64,000 nucleotides of DNA. Source: Selenomonas dianae. GTDB lineage: Bacteria; Bacillota; Negativicutes; Selenomonadales; Selenomonadaceae. Shown here piece after piece: positions 8,421 through 17,143 of the stretch. Every line of letters starts with the position of its first letter. Within the stretch, counting starts at the first letter, position 1. The notes under the pieces were generated by a model. It saw nothing but the letters and a program-made list of their open reading frames with translations. It was not told the DNA's origin and ran no database searches. The DNA lies in contig NZ_CP128650.1 in the NCBI RefSeq assembly GCF_030644225.1, positions 1,374,001 through 1,438,000 of the forward strand, in the 5' to 3' direction. Both the position numbers and the translations under genes were made by a program.

Positions 8421-10328
8421 TCACAAATACTTCAAGAACCAGTTGATGATGGCATTCCACCGGTCTTCCATATTCTTCTTGGTCTTCTCCCAGCCCGTAT
8501 ACTCGCTGGAATAGACCACACGCTCCTCAGCGCCGGTGCGTCCGGTATTCGTGAGGATACGAACCTGATGAAAAACGCCGTCGTAGACATCGTCGGCCAG
8601 ATTGCGTTGACTCCACGCCTCGCCCTTCCACGATGCACCGAGGAAGATGCTGCCGCGCTCCGTCAGACGCACGGGCAGATCCCGAGGTCCCGTATGTCCG
8701 TCGATTTCAACCGACAGAAGATCGTCGCGCAGCAGAATCACGAGCTTGTGCTTGCTGCGGCGATGGAAGCTCTGCGTTCCCTCATACGGTTCCGCACCGT
8801 CCGCAACCGTGGCGACAGGCGTATCGCGCAGCGTCTCAGCGCGTCCGAGATATTCCTGCGCGGCGATGGGCGACGGCGCATAGCGCGCAAACGCCTCATT
8901 TTCACGCACCATCGCATCGCGGCGATCCTCCTCAACAGAGGGGATGTTTTCTTCGAGGATGACAGGAATTTTCTCCCGATAGAGCTCCCGCTCCACCCCG
9001 CCAATGATCTCCGTGACCACGAGGAAGTTATTGACCATCTGAACACTGATCGCGCTGCTGAGATCGGGCGTGCTGCGCAGGTAGATCTGCTGCGCCCCAA
9101 AGGCATTGCCCTCCATCTCCGCCTCAAAGCGCAGATCACGCGGCTCCATCCCCTCCTGCAGGCGCGCCAGTGCCCTGCCCTCCGGCATGGTCGTCAGGAT
9201 CAGGGACTCGTCCCGCGCCTCAAGCGCACCTTCCATGAGTTCCCACGCCGCCCGGCTCTCCTGCGACCCTTCCACAAAGGTAAGATCGTCATTCGTATCG
9301 TATTTGATGCGCATGAGCAGGTGGTTGATCGGCCAATACGGCTGCGGCTGCATACGCGTGAGATCATACAGACTGCTCCCGCGCTGGTTGAGCACGAACC
9401 CCTCACGGTTAAAGTTCATCGGAAAGAGGTCACGTATCCAGCGTTCATTGACCGCGCTGACCAGCGGATGATTGCCGAACCGCCCCGTATTTGCGTGCAT
9501 CAAGACGTGCGTCTGCGGCACATAGCCGAGTTCCTCCTCATAGATGTCGCGCAGACGCATATAGTCGTAGCTGACACGCTCCTTCATATGACGCTCGCTC
9601 TCCACGGGAATATCATCCTTATCCCGGATGTAGTCCATCAAATAGTGGTTGTAGCGTCGCCCGAGATAGGGGCGTATCATATCAAAGCGCAGGGGGTCGA
9701 TCTCACCGATGAAATTGTGGTACCTGTCAAAGACGTTGATGTATTCCAGACGGTATCCGTTCGTCCCCATCTCCCAGAAGGAAGACTGCTCCATCTCATG
9801 AAGATCCCTCGGACGGAGAAATTTCGGATCCTCATGGGCAAACTTCTCCGGATAGGTCATCATCGTCGCTTTGAAGTTCAGATCCTCCATAATCTCCTGC
9901 GCAAAGATCGCCGTATCCCGCCGCCCATCCTCAAACATCAGATAAAGGGCGCGCGGCGGCAGCGGTTTTTCCTTGCGGTAGTAGTCGAGGATGTCCTTCT
10001 GTGTGATGGTCACATAGCCCTGATCGTGCAGCTCCGTCAGCTGGCGGCGCAGCTGCTCCTTGCCGATCAACGTGCTCGTGTCGCCGATGCGGTCAACACC
10101 GAAATAAGAGAGCGCAATAAAGCCGCGATCCTCCGTACTGACCGCGGCATCATCAAATGCCATATAGGTCTTGAACGTAAAGAAGAAACTCAAAAGGATG
10201 GAGAATGCCACAAGCAGAATGATAAACTGCACAACGACACGCGCCATTTTCCAGCGGTTCTTCCGCCTCGTAAATTCCTCAAGACCGACCTCAACAGGCG
10301 GGCTCTGCGGCGCATTCCTCCCGCTCAT
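8421..10328 (-). CDS. Membrane-anchored pseudo-deacetylase (degenerate NodB fold) with extra C-terminal domain
   Basis: 635 residues. One membrane segment at ~30-51, the rest outside the cytoplasm. Residues ~70-330 read like a NodB/PgaB-type deacetylase (YVTITQKDILDYY, then ALYLMFEDGRRDT), but the metal motif TFDDG is MFEDG (131-135) and the second motif has no HxxxH (SSFWEMGTNG). The C-terminal ~200 residues look beta-rich (VEIDGHTGPRD, GSIFLGASWKGE), like a LamG/concanavalin-type sugar-binding domain; this is by eye. Its ATG overlaps the synthase stop by 4 bp, suggesting coupled expression and a partner role in polymer handling rather than catalysis. Confidence 0.72.
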   Translation of the reverse strand: MSGRNAPQSPPVEVGLEEFTRRKNRWKMARVVVQFIILLVAFSILLSFFFTFKTYMAFDDAAVSTEDRGFIALSYFGVDRIGDTSTLIGKEQLRRQLTELHDQGYVTITQKDILDYYRKEKPLPPRALYLMFEDGRRDTAIFAQEIMEDLNFKATMMTYPEKFAHEDPKFLRPRDLHEMEQSSFWEMGTNGYRLEYINVFDRYHNFIGEIDPLRFDMIRPYLGRRYNHYLMDYIRDKDDIPVESERHMKERVSYDYMRLRDIYEEELGYVPQTHVLMHANTGRFGNHPLVSAVNERWIRDLFPMNFNREGFVLNQRGSSLYDLTRMQPQPYWPINHLLMRIKYDTNDDLTFVEGSQESRAAWELMEGALEARDESLILTTMPEGRALARLQEGMEPRDLRFEAEMEGNAFGAQQIYLRSTPDLSSAISVQMVNNFLVVTEIIGGVERELYREKIPVILEENIPSVEEDRRDAMVRENEAFARYAPSPIAAQEYLGRAETLRDTPVATVADGAEPYEGTQSFHRRSKHKLVILLRDDLLSVEIDGHTGPRDLPVRLTERGSIFLGASWKGEAWSQRNLADDVYDGVFHQVRILTNTGRTGAEERVVYSSEYTGWEKTKKNMEDRWNAIINWFLKYL

Positions 10329-12235
10329 CCTGTCTCACCCACTTCCACATGATGCGGGGGCGACTTGCTCTGCTTGTTCTGCTTCTTCTGTATCTCCTCC
10401 AGATCCGCCAATGTGAGACGTGTCCCCCACGTCGTCTTCCAGAACGTGACCCATGCTACCGGCATCTGCCAGAGCAGAACCGCCTCATAATAAATGCAGA
10501 ACCACAGCGCATAGACCCACGTCGTACTGCGGCGGATGAGAAGCTGTGCCATACTCATCAGCAGCGCCATCATCATCATACCGATGAGGAAACTCGTCGG
10601 GAACACACGGTGCATAATCGGCACATAGAAGAAGTTGTAGAGCACGATGATCGGCGCGGCAATCGGAACAAGAACCCCCATATAGAAGCCGAGCGACATG
10701 AACGGCTCCTTCTTCCACATATAGCGTGAGGCGATCAGCGACTCACGCAGCCACGAACGCTTCCACCGCATCTGTTGGCGCAGGAAAACATTGTACGAGC
10801 GCGGCACAATCGTCATACAGACGGCAGTATCCTGATACGTCGTCCGATTGTGGCGCAGGATAAAATTCGTCATACTGCGATCGTCCCCGAACGTCGCCTT
10901 CTGTCCAAGGAAGGTCTGGTTCAGCCAGTCGTCCAGATACTTGAGCACGAGATCCTTGCGGTAGCAGGAAAGAGGCCCGGAGAGACAGGTCGCCGCGTCG
11001 AAATATCCCTCCGCCGCCTTCATGATACGGAATGCAACCGAGTAGCGCACCGCCTGCATTTTCGTCAGTGCATTCGTATAGGTATTCGCCACATCCGTAC
11101 GTCCCGATACACCGCCCATCTCCTTGTCCTTGAACGGCTGTACGATGTTGCGTACGGCAAACGGATCGAGAAAGCTGTCGGAGTCCACGAACACCAGCAG
11201 CTCGTGTTTTGCCGCAAGCGCACCGCGCGCCATCGCGTCACGCTTGCCCATATTGGCCGGCTGCTGAAGGAATTGGATGCGCTCGGAAACGCGATAGGCA
11301 TTGTCGCTCGTATCCGCAGCCTTCAGCTGCGCGATCATGTCCTGAACGCGTTCGACAGAGCGGTCGTTCGAGTGATCATCAACGATGATCACCTCAAGTT
11401 TGTCCACAGGATAGTCCTGATTGATGCAGCTGTGAATCGTCCGTTGAATCCATTCCTCCTCGTCAAAACACGGGATGATGATGGAAACCCCCGGCGTAAA
11501 GTCCGGGTCGATCCGTACGGGACGATAGAACGAGGCAAACAGATAGCGCGTCAGAAGAAACGTCGCGGCAATGATGCTGTAGAGATAGAGCCAGCGGTTA
11601 AACTTGAAGTAGATCACAGACTCGGCACGCATGAGCACAATAATGAACGCAATGACCGCAAGAAACGCCGATGCAATCCACAGCATATAGTCACGCCGCT
11701 GGGAGGCGGCATATTCTGCAAGACTCTTTTTGAACTCCATGCCGTAGAGCGTTCCCGCCTCCACGTCGAACCGTCGCGCGACCTTGGCGGGGAGCTTCTT
11801 CACCTTCATCTCGTAGCCCTCGGGCATCGAACCCGGGGTGATCTCGAAGGTCAGCGTCACCTCCCCCTCAAACGTCGGTGCCGCGCGTCCCGGAACCTGA
11901 TCCATACGCACGAGGATCCCCGTCGTGGAGATGTCGACGGCACGCCCCGAGAGAAGCCCGCCGCCCGGCAGGCGAATATCGACCGGATAGTCAACGAGAT
12001 AGCGCTGCCCGTTCTTCGCGTCCTGCTCATAGCGTACATAGTCCTCGGAGTTGGTCACATTCGTCGCACCGCGTCTGCTGTGATTGCTGCGATGCCCCGT
12101 CGAATCCGGCACATGAGAGAGGAGGCGGCGATCCTGTTTCTCCTCATACAGGATGTCCCGCCCATCCCCCGATGCCTGACCAGCGAGCTTTTTTAATTTC
12201 TCGCGCTCGTCAAGTCCGATTGTCTGCTGCGCCAA
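10325..12235 (-). CDS. PilZ-fused processive glycosyltransferase (hyaluronan-synthase-like)
   Basis: 636 residues, apparently starting at TTG (12235) behind AGGTGAG. Order: charged tail 1-65; PilZ domain ~70-185 with K74-NGQ-R78 in place of RxxxR and DISTTG (101-106) for the second cyclic-di-GMP motif; two membrane helices (~183-232); GT2 domain with DSD (351-353), GDDRSMTN (450-457) and QQMRW (487-491), the HasA/NodC-type set for processive synthesis; then about four membrane helices. It should polymerise a beta-linked sugar (GlcNAc and/or its uronic form) and pass it through the inner membrane under cyclic-di-GMP control. PilZ at the N-terminus differs from BcsA, where it is C-terminal. The first PilZ Arg being Lys may weaken binding. 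Confidence 0.88.
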   Translation of the reverse strand: MAQQTIGLDEREKLKKLAGQASGDGRDILYEEKQDRRLLSHVPDSTGHRSNHSRRGATNVTNSEDYVRYEQDAKNGQRYLVDYPVDIRLPGGGLLSGRAVDISTTGILVRMDQVPGRAAPTFEGEVTLTFEITPGSMPEGYEMKVKKLPAKVARRFDVEAGTLYGMEFKKSLAEYAASQRRDYMLWIASAFLAVIAFIIVLMRAESVIYFKFNRWLYLYSIIAATFLLTRYLFASFYRPVRIDPDFTPGVSIIIPCFDEEEWIQRTIHSCINQDYPVDKLEVIIVDDHSNDRSVERVQDMIAQLKAADTSDNAYRVSERIQFLQQPANMGKRDAMARGALAAKHELLVFVDSDSFLDPFAVRNIVQPFKDKEMGGVSGRTDVANTYTNALTKMQAVRYSVAFRIMKAAEGYFDAATCLSGPLSCYRKDLVLKYLDDWLNQTFLGQKATFGDDRSMTNFILRHNRTTYQDTAVCMTIVPRSYNVFLRQQMRWKRSWLRESLIASRYMWKKEPFMSLGFYMGVLVPIAAPIIVLYNFFYVPIMHRVFPTSFLIGMMMMALLMSMAQLLIRRSTTWVYALWFCIYYEAVLLWQMPVAWVTFWKTTWGTRLTLADLEEIQKKQNKQSKSPPHHVEVGETG

Positions 12236-12241
12236 ATGCTC

Positions 12242-13195
12242 TCACCTGCCTGTCTGACCGAGCGGCATCGCAGGAACTTCCGGTGCCGCCGGGATATAAT
12301 GAATCTTACGAAAATCGTGAATATCAATCACTTTCATGCCTGCACGCTCCAGTCCCGTGAGCAGCCAGTCCAGCTCATCGGCAGGATCGGGCGGCGGCGG
12401 CGTGTTCCGAACAGCGGGCGGATCCTCGATGCTCGGCTTTTTGTCCACCGCCGGCCGCTCGTCCGTCTTGCCCGCATCCTTTGCCAACGGGTCGACCGGT
12501 CTGGTCAGCGTGATCGCAATGATGCTGCCGCGCGGTACGGATGCGGCAAAAGCGGCGGCATCCGCCTCGTCGCGGAACGTTCCCGCCTTATGCCGCACAT
12601 TCTCTTTGACTGCGTATTCAATCTCCGCCGCTGTCAATGCCTGCAGGAGTGAATCGGTGTAGTTGGTACGCGGCGCACGAAAGAGTGTCGGTGCCTTTGG
12701 AGAGAGGGTTGCAACGACCTTTTGGGTACGACACAGTTCACTGAGCAGCCGATCCGTTTGAAGGTTCTCCGCACCGCTAATGCCGACAAAAGTATAGTTG
12801 CCAATCTCATAGCCCGTATTGAAAATCCGCAGAATCGTCTCCGGCTGATCTGCCGCATTCTGTCCCTCGACAAAAAATATCGCCGGTGCGTTATGCTTTT
12901 CCAGAACATCCAAGAGACGCTCTGCAAGCGCCCGCTCCGGCAGTCCGTCCAGTACAATTGCTACGCGTGCGCTGTTATCCTGCAGACGGGTGATAACCTC
13001 CGCGGGTTTGACACCGTCCGCAAGACGCTGCGTGGCAGCTGCGATCTCCTCGGAGGCAGTGTAGACCGCACTGAGATCGGTCAGCTCCGCATTTGAATTG
13101 GAACGATCGATAACGTAATCCCGCAGGATCACCAAAATACCGCAGGCGACCAGAATACCGAGAAGCGCAAAGACGCCCATCTTCCGATAGTTCAT
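12242..13195 (-). CDS. Membrane-anchored pseudo-deacetylase (degenerate NodB fold)
   Basis: 317 residues with one N-terminal membrane segment (~8-24). Residues ~75-225 match the divergent polysaccharide deacetylase outline: RVAIVLDGLPE for the TFDDG strand, APAIFFVEG, YEIGNYTFVG for EIGxHTxxH, and LFRAPRTNYTDSLLQ for RPPxG. All metal ligands are gone (Asp pair reduced to LDG, both His absent), so it is probably non-catalytic. A Pro-rich linker (PPAVRNTPPPPDP) precedes a short C-terminal unit. It ends 6 bp before the synthase start, so co-translation is likely. Possibly a periplasmic scaffold for the growing chain. Confidence 0.7.
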   Translation of the reverse strand: MNYRKMGVFALLGILVACGILVILRDYVIDRSNSNAELTDLSAVYTASEEIAAATQRLADGVKPAEVITRLQDNSARVAIVLDGLPERALAERLLDVLEKHNAPAIFFVEGQNAADQPETILRIFNTGYEIGNYTFVGISGAENLQTDRLLSELCRTQKVVATLSPKAPTLFRAPRTNYTDSLLQALTAAEIEYAVKENVRHKAGTFRDEADAAAFAASVPRGSIIAITLTRPVDPLAKDAGKTDERPAVDKKPSIEDPPAVRNTPPPPDPADELDWLLTGLERAGMKVIDIHDFRKIHYIPAAPEVPAMPLGQTGR

Positions 13196-13213
13196 CCGCT
13201 GCCCCTTCCTTTC

Positions 13214-14518
13214 TCAGAGACTCCAGTAGCGGAATCCCTCATATTCAGCCTCCTCACGCGAAAACAGCCCCTTCACATCAATGAGAAGCCGCGGTCCATC
13301 CGCACGGAACATACACTTTACCTGCTTCCACGTCAAGTTTTTGAACTCCTCATGAGCGACGAGGAACGCGACACAGTCCGCATTGCGCACATCGGCAAGC
13401 GGCACGAGACCGAGACCGTATTCATGGTGCAGGGACTGTTCCGATACATGGGGATCAACCGCCCAGAGGTTCAGGTTGTACTCCGCAAGCATATGGTAGA
13501 CATCCGCCGCGCGCGAATTGCGCGTATCGGGACAGTTCTCCTTGAACGTCATGCCGAGGAGAAAGATGCGTGTCACCGCCAGATCCAGCTTCGCACGCAC
13601 GAGTTCCCGTACGATGCACTGCGCGACATACGAACTCATGCCGTCATTGATCTGCCGTCCCATTGAGATCAGCGGCGAGTGATAGCCGAGATTCTGCGCC
13701 TGATAGATGAAGTAATACGGATCCACGCCGATGCAGTGTCCGCCGACAAGCCCCGGACGGAAGCCGAGCGCGTTCCACTTCGTATTCATCGCCGCGACGA
13801 CCTCATTGGTGTCGATGTTCATGCGATGAAAGACCATCGAAAGTTCGTTCATAAAGGCGATGTTGATGTCGCGCTGTGCATTCTCCGCCACCTTCGCCGC
13901 CTCTGCCACACGGATCGAGGAGGCGCGGTAGATGTTCTGCACCACAGTCCCGTAGACTTCCGCAATATCGTTCCGCGTCTCCGCATCCATACCGGAGACG
14001 ATCTTTACAATATTTTCCAGACGGTTCACACGATCCCCGGGATTGATTCGCTCCGGGGAATATCCTACGCGGAAATCCTCACCCGCGTGCAGACCGGAGA
14101 CCTCCTCTAAAAGCGGCAGACAAACATCCTCCGTCACCCCAGGATAGACCGTGGACTCATAAACGACGATACTGCCGCGCCGCAGGTTGCGCCCGATCAA
14201 GCGCGTCGCCCCCTTCAGCGGCTCAAGGTTGGGCGTCTTGTCCCCGTTGATCGGGGTCGGGACAGCAACGATGAGAAAGGATGCCTCGCGCAGACGCCCC
14301 TCGTCGCAGGTATAGTCGATCCGGCTCTCCGCCAGTCCCTGTGTACCGATCTCTCCGGTGGGATCCTGTCCCGCACGATATGCTGCAATCTTTTCCTCAT
14401 CACGGTCATAACCGATGACCGAAAAATGTTTGGAAAATGCTGCCGCGAGCGGCAGCCCGACGTACCCCAACCCGACGACGGCAAGTTTCTCACCGCCGCA
14501 TTTCAGCCTCTCCAACAT
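13214..14518 (-). CDS. UDP-N-acetylhexosamine 6-dehydrogenase (nucleotide-sugar dehydrogenase)
   Basis: 434 residues. N-terminal NAD-binding GLGYVGLP (~16-23), the catalytic-lysine region LVGGHCIGVDPYY with its nucleophile Cys, and the C-terminal UDP-binding domain. The strings ESTVYPGVTEDV and GYSPERINPGD are those of the WbpA/TviB group, which oxidises UDP-GlcNAc or UDP-GalNAc to the uronic acid, rather than UDP-glucose dehydrogenase. It therefore probably supplies a HexNAc-uronate donor to the synthase encoded two genes downstream. GGAAAGGGGG precedes the ATG. UDP-glucose specificity cannot be excluded from sequence reading. Confidence 0.88.
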   Translation of the reverse strand: MLERLKCGGEKLAVVGLGYVGLPLAAAFSKHFSVIGYDRDEEKIAAYRAGQDPTGEIGTQGLAESRIDYTCDEGRLREASFLIVAVPTPINGDKTPNLEPLKGATRLIGRNLRRGSIVVYESTVYPGVTEDVCLPLLEEVSGLHAGEDFRVGYSPERINPGDRVNRLENIVKIVSGMDAETRNDIAEVYGTVVQNIYRASSIRVAEAAKVAENAQRDINIAFMNELSMVFHRMNIDTNEVVAAMNTKWNALGFRPGLVGGHCIGVDPYYFIYQAQNLGYHSPLISMGRQINDGMSSYVAQCIVRELVRAKLDLAVTRIFLLGMTFKENCPDTRNSRAADVYHMLAEYNLNLWAVDPHVSEQSLHHEYGLGLVPLADVRNADCVAFLVAHEEFKNLTWKQVKCMFRADGPRLLIDVKGLFSREEAEYEGFRYWSL

Positions 14519-14537
14519 CTTCTAGCCCCCTTTCCTA

Positions 14538-16181
14538 TCATTCCTCGTAGTTTTTAAAATACGCCGTCAGCGCCCCCCAAATTGTACGGCTTCTGTGCCC
14601 GGTCGTCAGATCGTACAGATCATAGTACTCAAGCGCAAAGATCAGATCCTTCTTCACCGTATACGACAATCCCGTTCCCCAACCGCGGAATCCGCCGCGC
14701 CTTGCCCCCGTACCGGAGGCATCGAAGTTCATGTAGTCCGCAGATCCGTTCATCGTATGGCTCACATAGGTGGAACTTGGCTGGTGATAGTATTTCAGCC
14801 AATAGGAGAATGACCCGGGACGCCACGCACCACCGCCGACTTTCGACAGCGTGAGCACATAACCCGTACCGTTTCCTGCCGCATGATCCCTGCCGTGCAG
14901 GAGCATCGCACCAAAATCAAATGCGCCAATCGGCTTGCGGTAGTTCAGCATATAGATATTGCGCGTCGCACTTCCGATCTTGTCAAAACGGTACATCCCC
15001 GCCTCTGCCGTGTAGGTCTTGGCATCGTAGGAGGCGGTCAGCCCCGTCACGGTCTTTGCCTTTTCGATCTTTCCGTACTCCGCCGTATAGGTCACGGGTT
15101 TTCCCGTGGAGAGCCGTATCCCACGGAACTTGCTGTCGTAGATATTGCCCTCCGCCATCGTCGAGCCAAAGACACCCGCCGTCACGTCAAAGATGCCGGA
15201 ACGCCCCGTAAGATAGTAGCGGTCGAGCTTTAGTTTGCCATCCTTGTCACCGCCGCCGGTCAGCGTCTTTTCATATTCGACCATACCGACAGCGTGCCAG
15301 TTCCCGTCGATGTTATAGTCCGGATAAATACGACCGCGAATACGGGCACGCGAACGGTTCGTAGGACGTTCGATCCCGGCAGCGCGGGACGCATCAATAC
15401 GCACCTGTCCGTCGATCTTCAAGCGCTTCTCCGGAACCTCAACCAGACGCGTCGACGAGTAGAGCTGACGCTCCGCATTCTCATTGTCCGTATAGCCGCC
15501 GTCCGTCAACTCCTCGATAAACTCCGCACGCAGATGCGCCGCCGTAGCAATCACCGAAGGATGGACAAGAGGCTCTGTGTCCGCACTGCCGCCGGAAGCA
15601 TCCTCCATAGCGCTACTCATCCGCTTAAATATATTCTGCTGTCGCTCCTGCACCTTGGCAAAGGCAATCTCCGATTTTTGCCGCCGCATCTGTGCCAGTG
15701 CATAATCGCGTGCCGTATACTGAAGCTCGCGACGTGCACTCGCAGCGCGTTCCTGCAGAGGGCGCATAATCTCAAGACGGTTCACACCGCGCATGGACTG
15801 ACGTACAAGCATCTCCTCCGCCTGTTTTGCATTCGCGTCCGCCTGCTCATACGCCTTGAGCGCAGTTTTCTCCTGCTCCCGATAGAGCTTCAAATGCACC
15901 TCATCACGCATGGCAAGGCTCGTAATACGCCCGTACTCATCCGCAAGCGAGCCCTGCTGGATGCGGTCAATCTCATGCAGCCCCTGCGCCACGATCTTTG
16001 TCAGCTCATCGCGCGGGATGCTTGCGGCATCTCTCCCGCCAAGATCGAGGTATCCTTCCTCTTCCAACTGATTTACCGCATCATACACCCAGGACGGTGT
16101 TGTCTGCGCATACGTCACGCCCGGCAGCGCCCCTGCGAGCATACACAGCATGAAGGCTGTCCCGTATTGATGTCTGCTCAT
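14538..16181 (-). CDS. SLH-like outer-membrane beta-barrel protein of the polysaccharide operon
   Basis: 547 residues from the ATG at 16181. A signal peptide ends at ...VTYA-QT (~25). An SLH-type segment follows (WVYDAVNQLEEEGYLDLGG), then a long coiled coil (~75-195, rich in A/E/Q/R), and a C-terminal beta-barrel-like half with alternating strands ending in ALTAYFKN. This is the build of Negativicute OmpM-type proteins: SLH bound to peptidoglycan, coiled coil across the periplasm, barrel in the outer membrane. As first gene of the operon it is the best candidate for the polymer exit pore, replacing PgaA/AlgE/BcsC. GGAGGG lies 12 bp upstream; an ATG at 16208 is an alternative start. Confidence 0.8.
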   Translation of the reverse strand: MSRHQYGTAFMLCMLAGALPGVTYAQTTPSWVYDAVNQLEEEGYLDLGGRDAASIPRDELTKIVAQGLHEIDRIQQGSLADEYGRITSLAMRDEVHLKLYREQEKTALKAYEQADANAKQAEEMLVRQSMRGVNRLEIMRPLQERAASARRELQYTARDYALAQMRRQKSEIAFAKVQERQQNIFKRMSSAMEDASGGSADTEPLVHPSVIATAAHLRAEFIEELTDGGYTDNENAERQLYSSTRLVEVPEKRLKIDGQVRIDASRAAGIERPTNRSRARIRGRIYPDYNIDGNWHAVGMVEYEKTLTGGGDKDGKLKLDRYYLTGRSGIFDVTAGVFGSTMAEGNIYDSKFRGIRLSTGKPVTYTAEYGKIEKAKTVTGLTASYDAKTYTAEAGMYRFDKIGSATRNIYMLNYRKPIGAFDFGAMLLHGRDHAAGNGTGYVLTLSKVGGGAWRPGSFSYWLKYYHQPSSTYVSHTMNGSADYMNFDASGTGARRGGFRGWGTGLSYTVKKDLIFALEYYDLYDLTTGHRSRTIWGALTAYFKNYEE

Positions 16182-16551
16182 GAGTACACAATCCCTCCAC
16201 AATGGCATATTGAAATACATCTCACATAAACGGCTGCATGGGCATACATCATGCCTTCGTTCATACGGGATGTTAGACCCATCTTTTTATCGTCATTTTC
16301 TCATGATATACATATTTAGTCAAGAAAATAATCGCATCAAAAAGAAAGGTTAACATCCATATAAAAATTCAAAGAAATTCCGTAAGCGCATTTATTATAG
16401 CAATTCGACGCAACCGAAACAACAAGTATGCAGAAAGTGAACGCATCTTACACGAAAGTGATGCAGCAAACGCCCCCCCTTTCCGATGTCCGTCCATGAT
16501 TTCTTTTTGCATGGTATTCAAAAATAAGAACAATTTTCCAAACATACAAAA

Positions 16552-16581
16552 AACAGGCTCATCCATTTAGACGAACCTGTT
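16552..16581 (-). terminator. Terminator downstream of perR
   Basis: Minus-strand hairpin with AACAGG / CCTGTT ends and a partly paired interior, followed by a T run, in the right direction to end the perR transcript after the repeat. Confidence 0.6.
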
Positions 16582-16592
16582 CCGCAGAATTG

Positions 16593-16652
16593 AGGAATCA
16601 CTGATAAATTCGTCCCATCATCTTGACGGACTTTATTTATTGGTGATTCCTT
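16593..16652. repeat. Dispersed palindromic repeat, full copy 1
   Basis: Ends AGGAATCACTGATAAA and TTTATTGGTGATTCCTT are imperfect inverted repeats around a core with CTTGACGGACTT. The same ends and core recur at 50235-50298 and as fragments elsewhere. It abuts the 3' end of perR. Confidence 0.75.
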
Positions 16653-16657
16653 GATTT

Positions 16658-17113
16658 TCACGAAGCCGATTCGGCACTTTTCTCCTGACAATCCGGGCAG
16701 TATCCGAAGAAATACATCTGCTCTGAGACGATGCGATAGCCTGTAACAGACGAAACGTTCTTGTCAAGAGACGGGAGCGCGGCGATGGGCACATCCGCAA
16801 CCTTGTCACAGCTGAGGCAGCGTACGTGCGGGTGTGCGGAGATGTCCGCGTCGTAACGGAACGCCTCCTCGCCCACGTTCAGCTCCCGCACAATGCCGAT
16901 CTCACAGAATGCGTCGAGCGACTTGTAGACCGTAGCAAGGCTCATCGTCGGGTAGTTCGGACGCAGCTCCTTGTAAAGGGTCTCCGCCGTCGGATGCTCC
17001 GTCGTCGCGGCAAGTGCGGCATAGACGGCAAGCCGCTGCGGCGTCACCTTCTTTTTATTCTGACGGAGAATATCCGTCACCTCGCCGAGTGTCAGCATGG
17101 TATGTTCTCGCAT
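16658..17113 (-). CDS. perR: Peroxide-responsive regulator of the Fur family
   Basis: 151 residues. Winged-helix N-terminus (VTPQRLAVYAAL, then YPTMSLATVYKSLD) and a C-terminal part with two CxxC pairs (RCLSCDKVAD and GYCPDCQ) that bind structural zinc, plus SAHPHVRC histidines for the regulatory metal. The pattern is closest to PerR, where metal-catalysed His oxidation by peroxide releases DNA. A box resembling the PerR operator lies 30 bp upstream, suggesting autoregulation, and a similar box lies upstream of ahpC. Fur or Zur function cannot be strictly excluded. Confidence 0.85.
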   Translation of the reverse strand: MREHTMLTLGEVTDILRQNKKKVTPQRLAVYAALAATTEHPTAETLYKELRPNYPTMSLATVYKSLDAFCEIGIVRELNVGEEAFRYDADISAHPHVRCLSCDKVADVPIAALPSLDKNVSSVTGYRIVSEQMYFFGYCPDCQEKSAESAS

Positions 17114-17143
17114 AATGATTCCTACTTTACTTTTCTATCAAAT

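Larger units (their letters stand above)
16182..16657. promoter_or_regulatory. 476-bp AT-rich intergenic region: polysaccharide operon promoter and leader
   Basis: No gene is supported here. On the minus strand TTGACT (16319-16324) and GAAAAT (16296-16301) are 17 bp apart and could drive the polysaccharide operon, leaving a leader of about 110 nt with short inverted repeats (GGGTCTAACATCCC; GCATGATGTATGC). I see no match to the known cyclic-di-GMP riboswitch classes. The right part holds a terminator (16552-16581) and a full dispersed repeat (16593-16652). 16330-16550 is AT-rich with nothing recognisable. Confidence 0.55.

Noticed and set aside
8568-10352. Plus-strand frame over the pseudo-deacetylase gene
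   Set aside because: Antisense shadow; the minus-strand frame has membrane helix, family motifs and operon spacing.
16182-16320. Cyclic-di-GMP riboswitch in the polysaccharide operon leader
   Set aside because: The leader lacks the conserved GEMM-type core; only short inverted repeats are seen.
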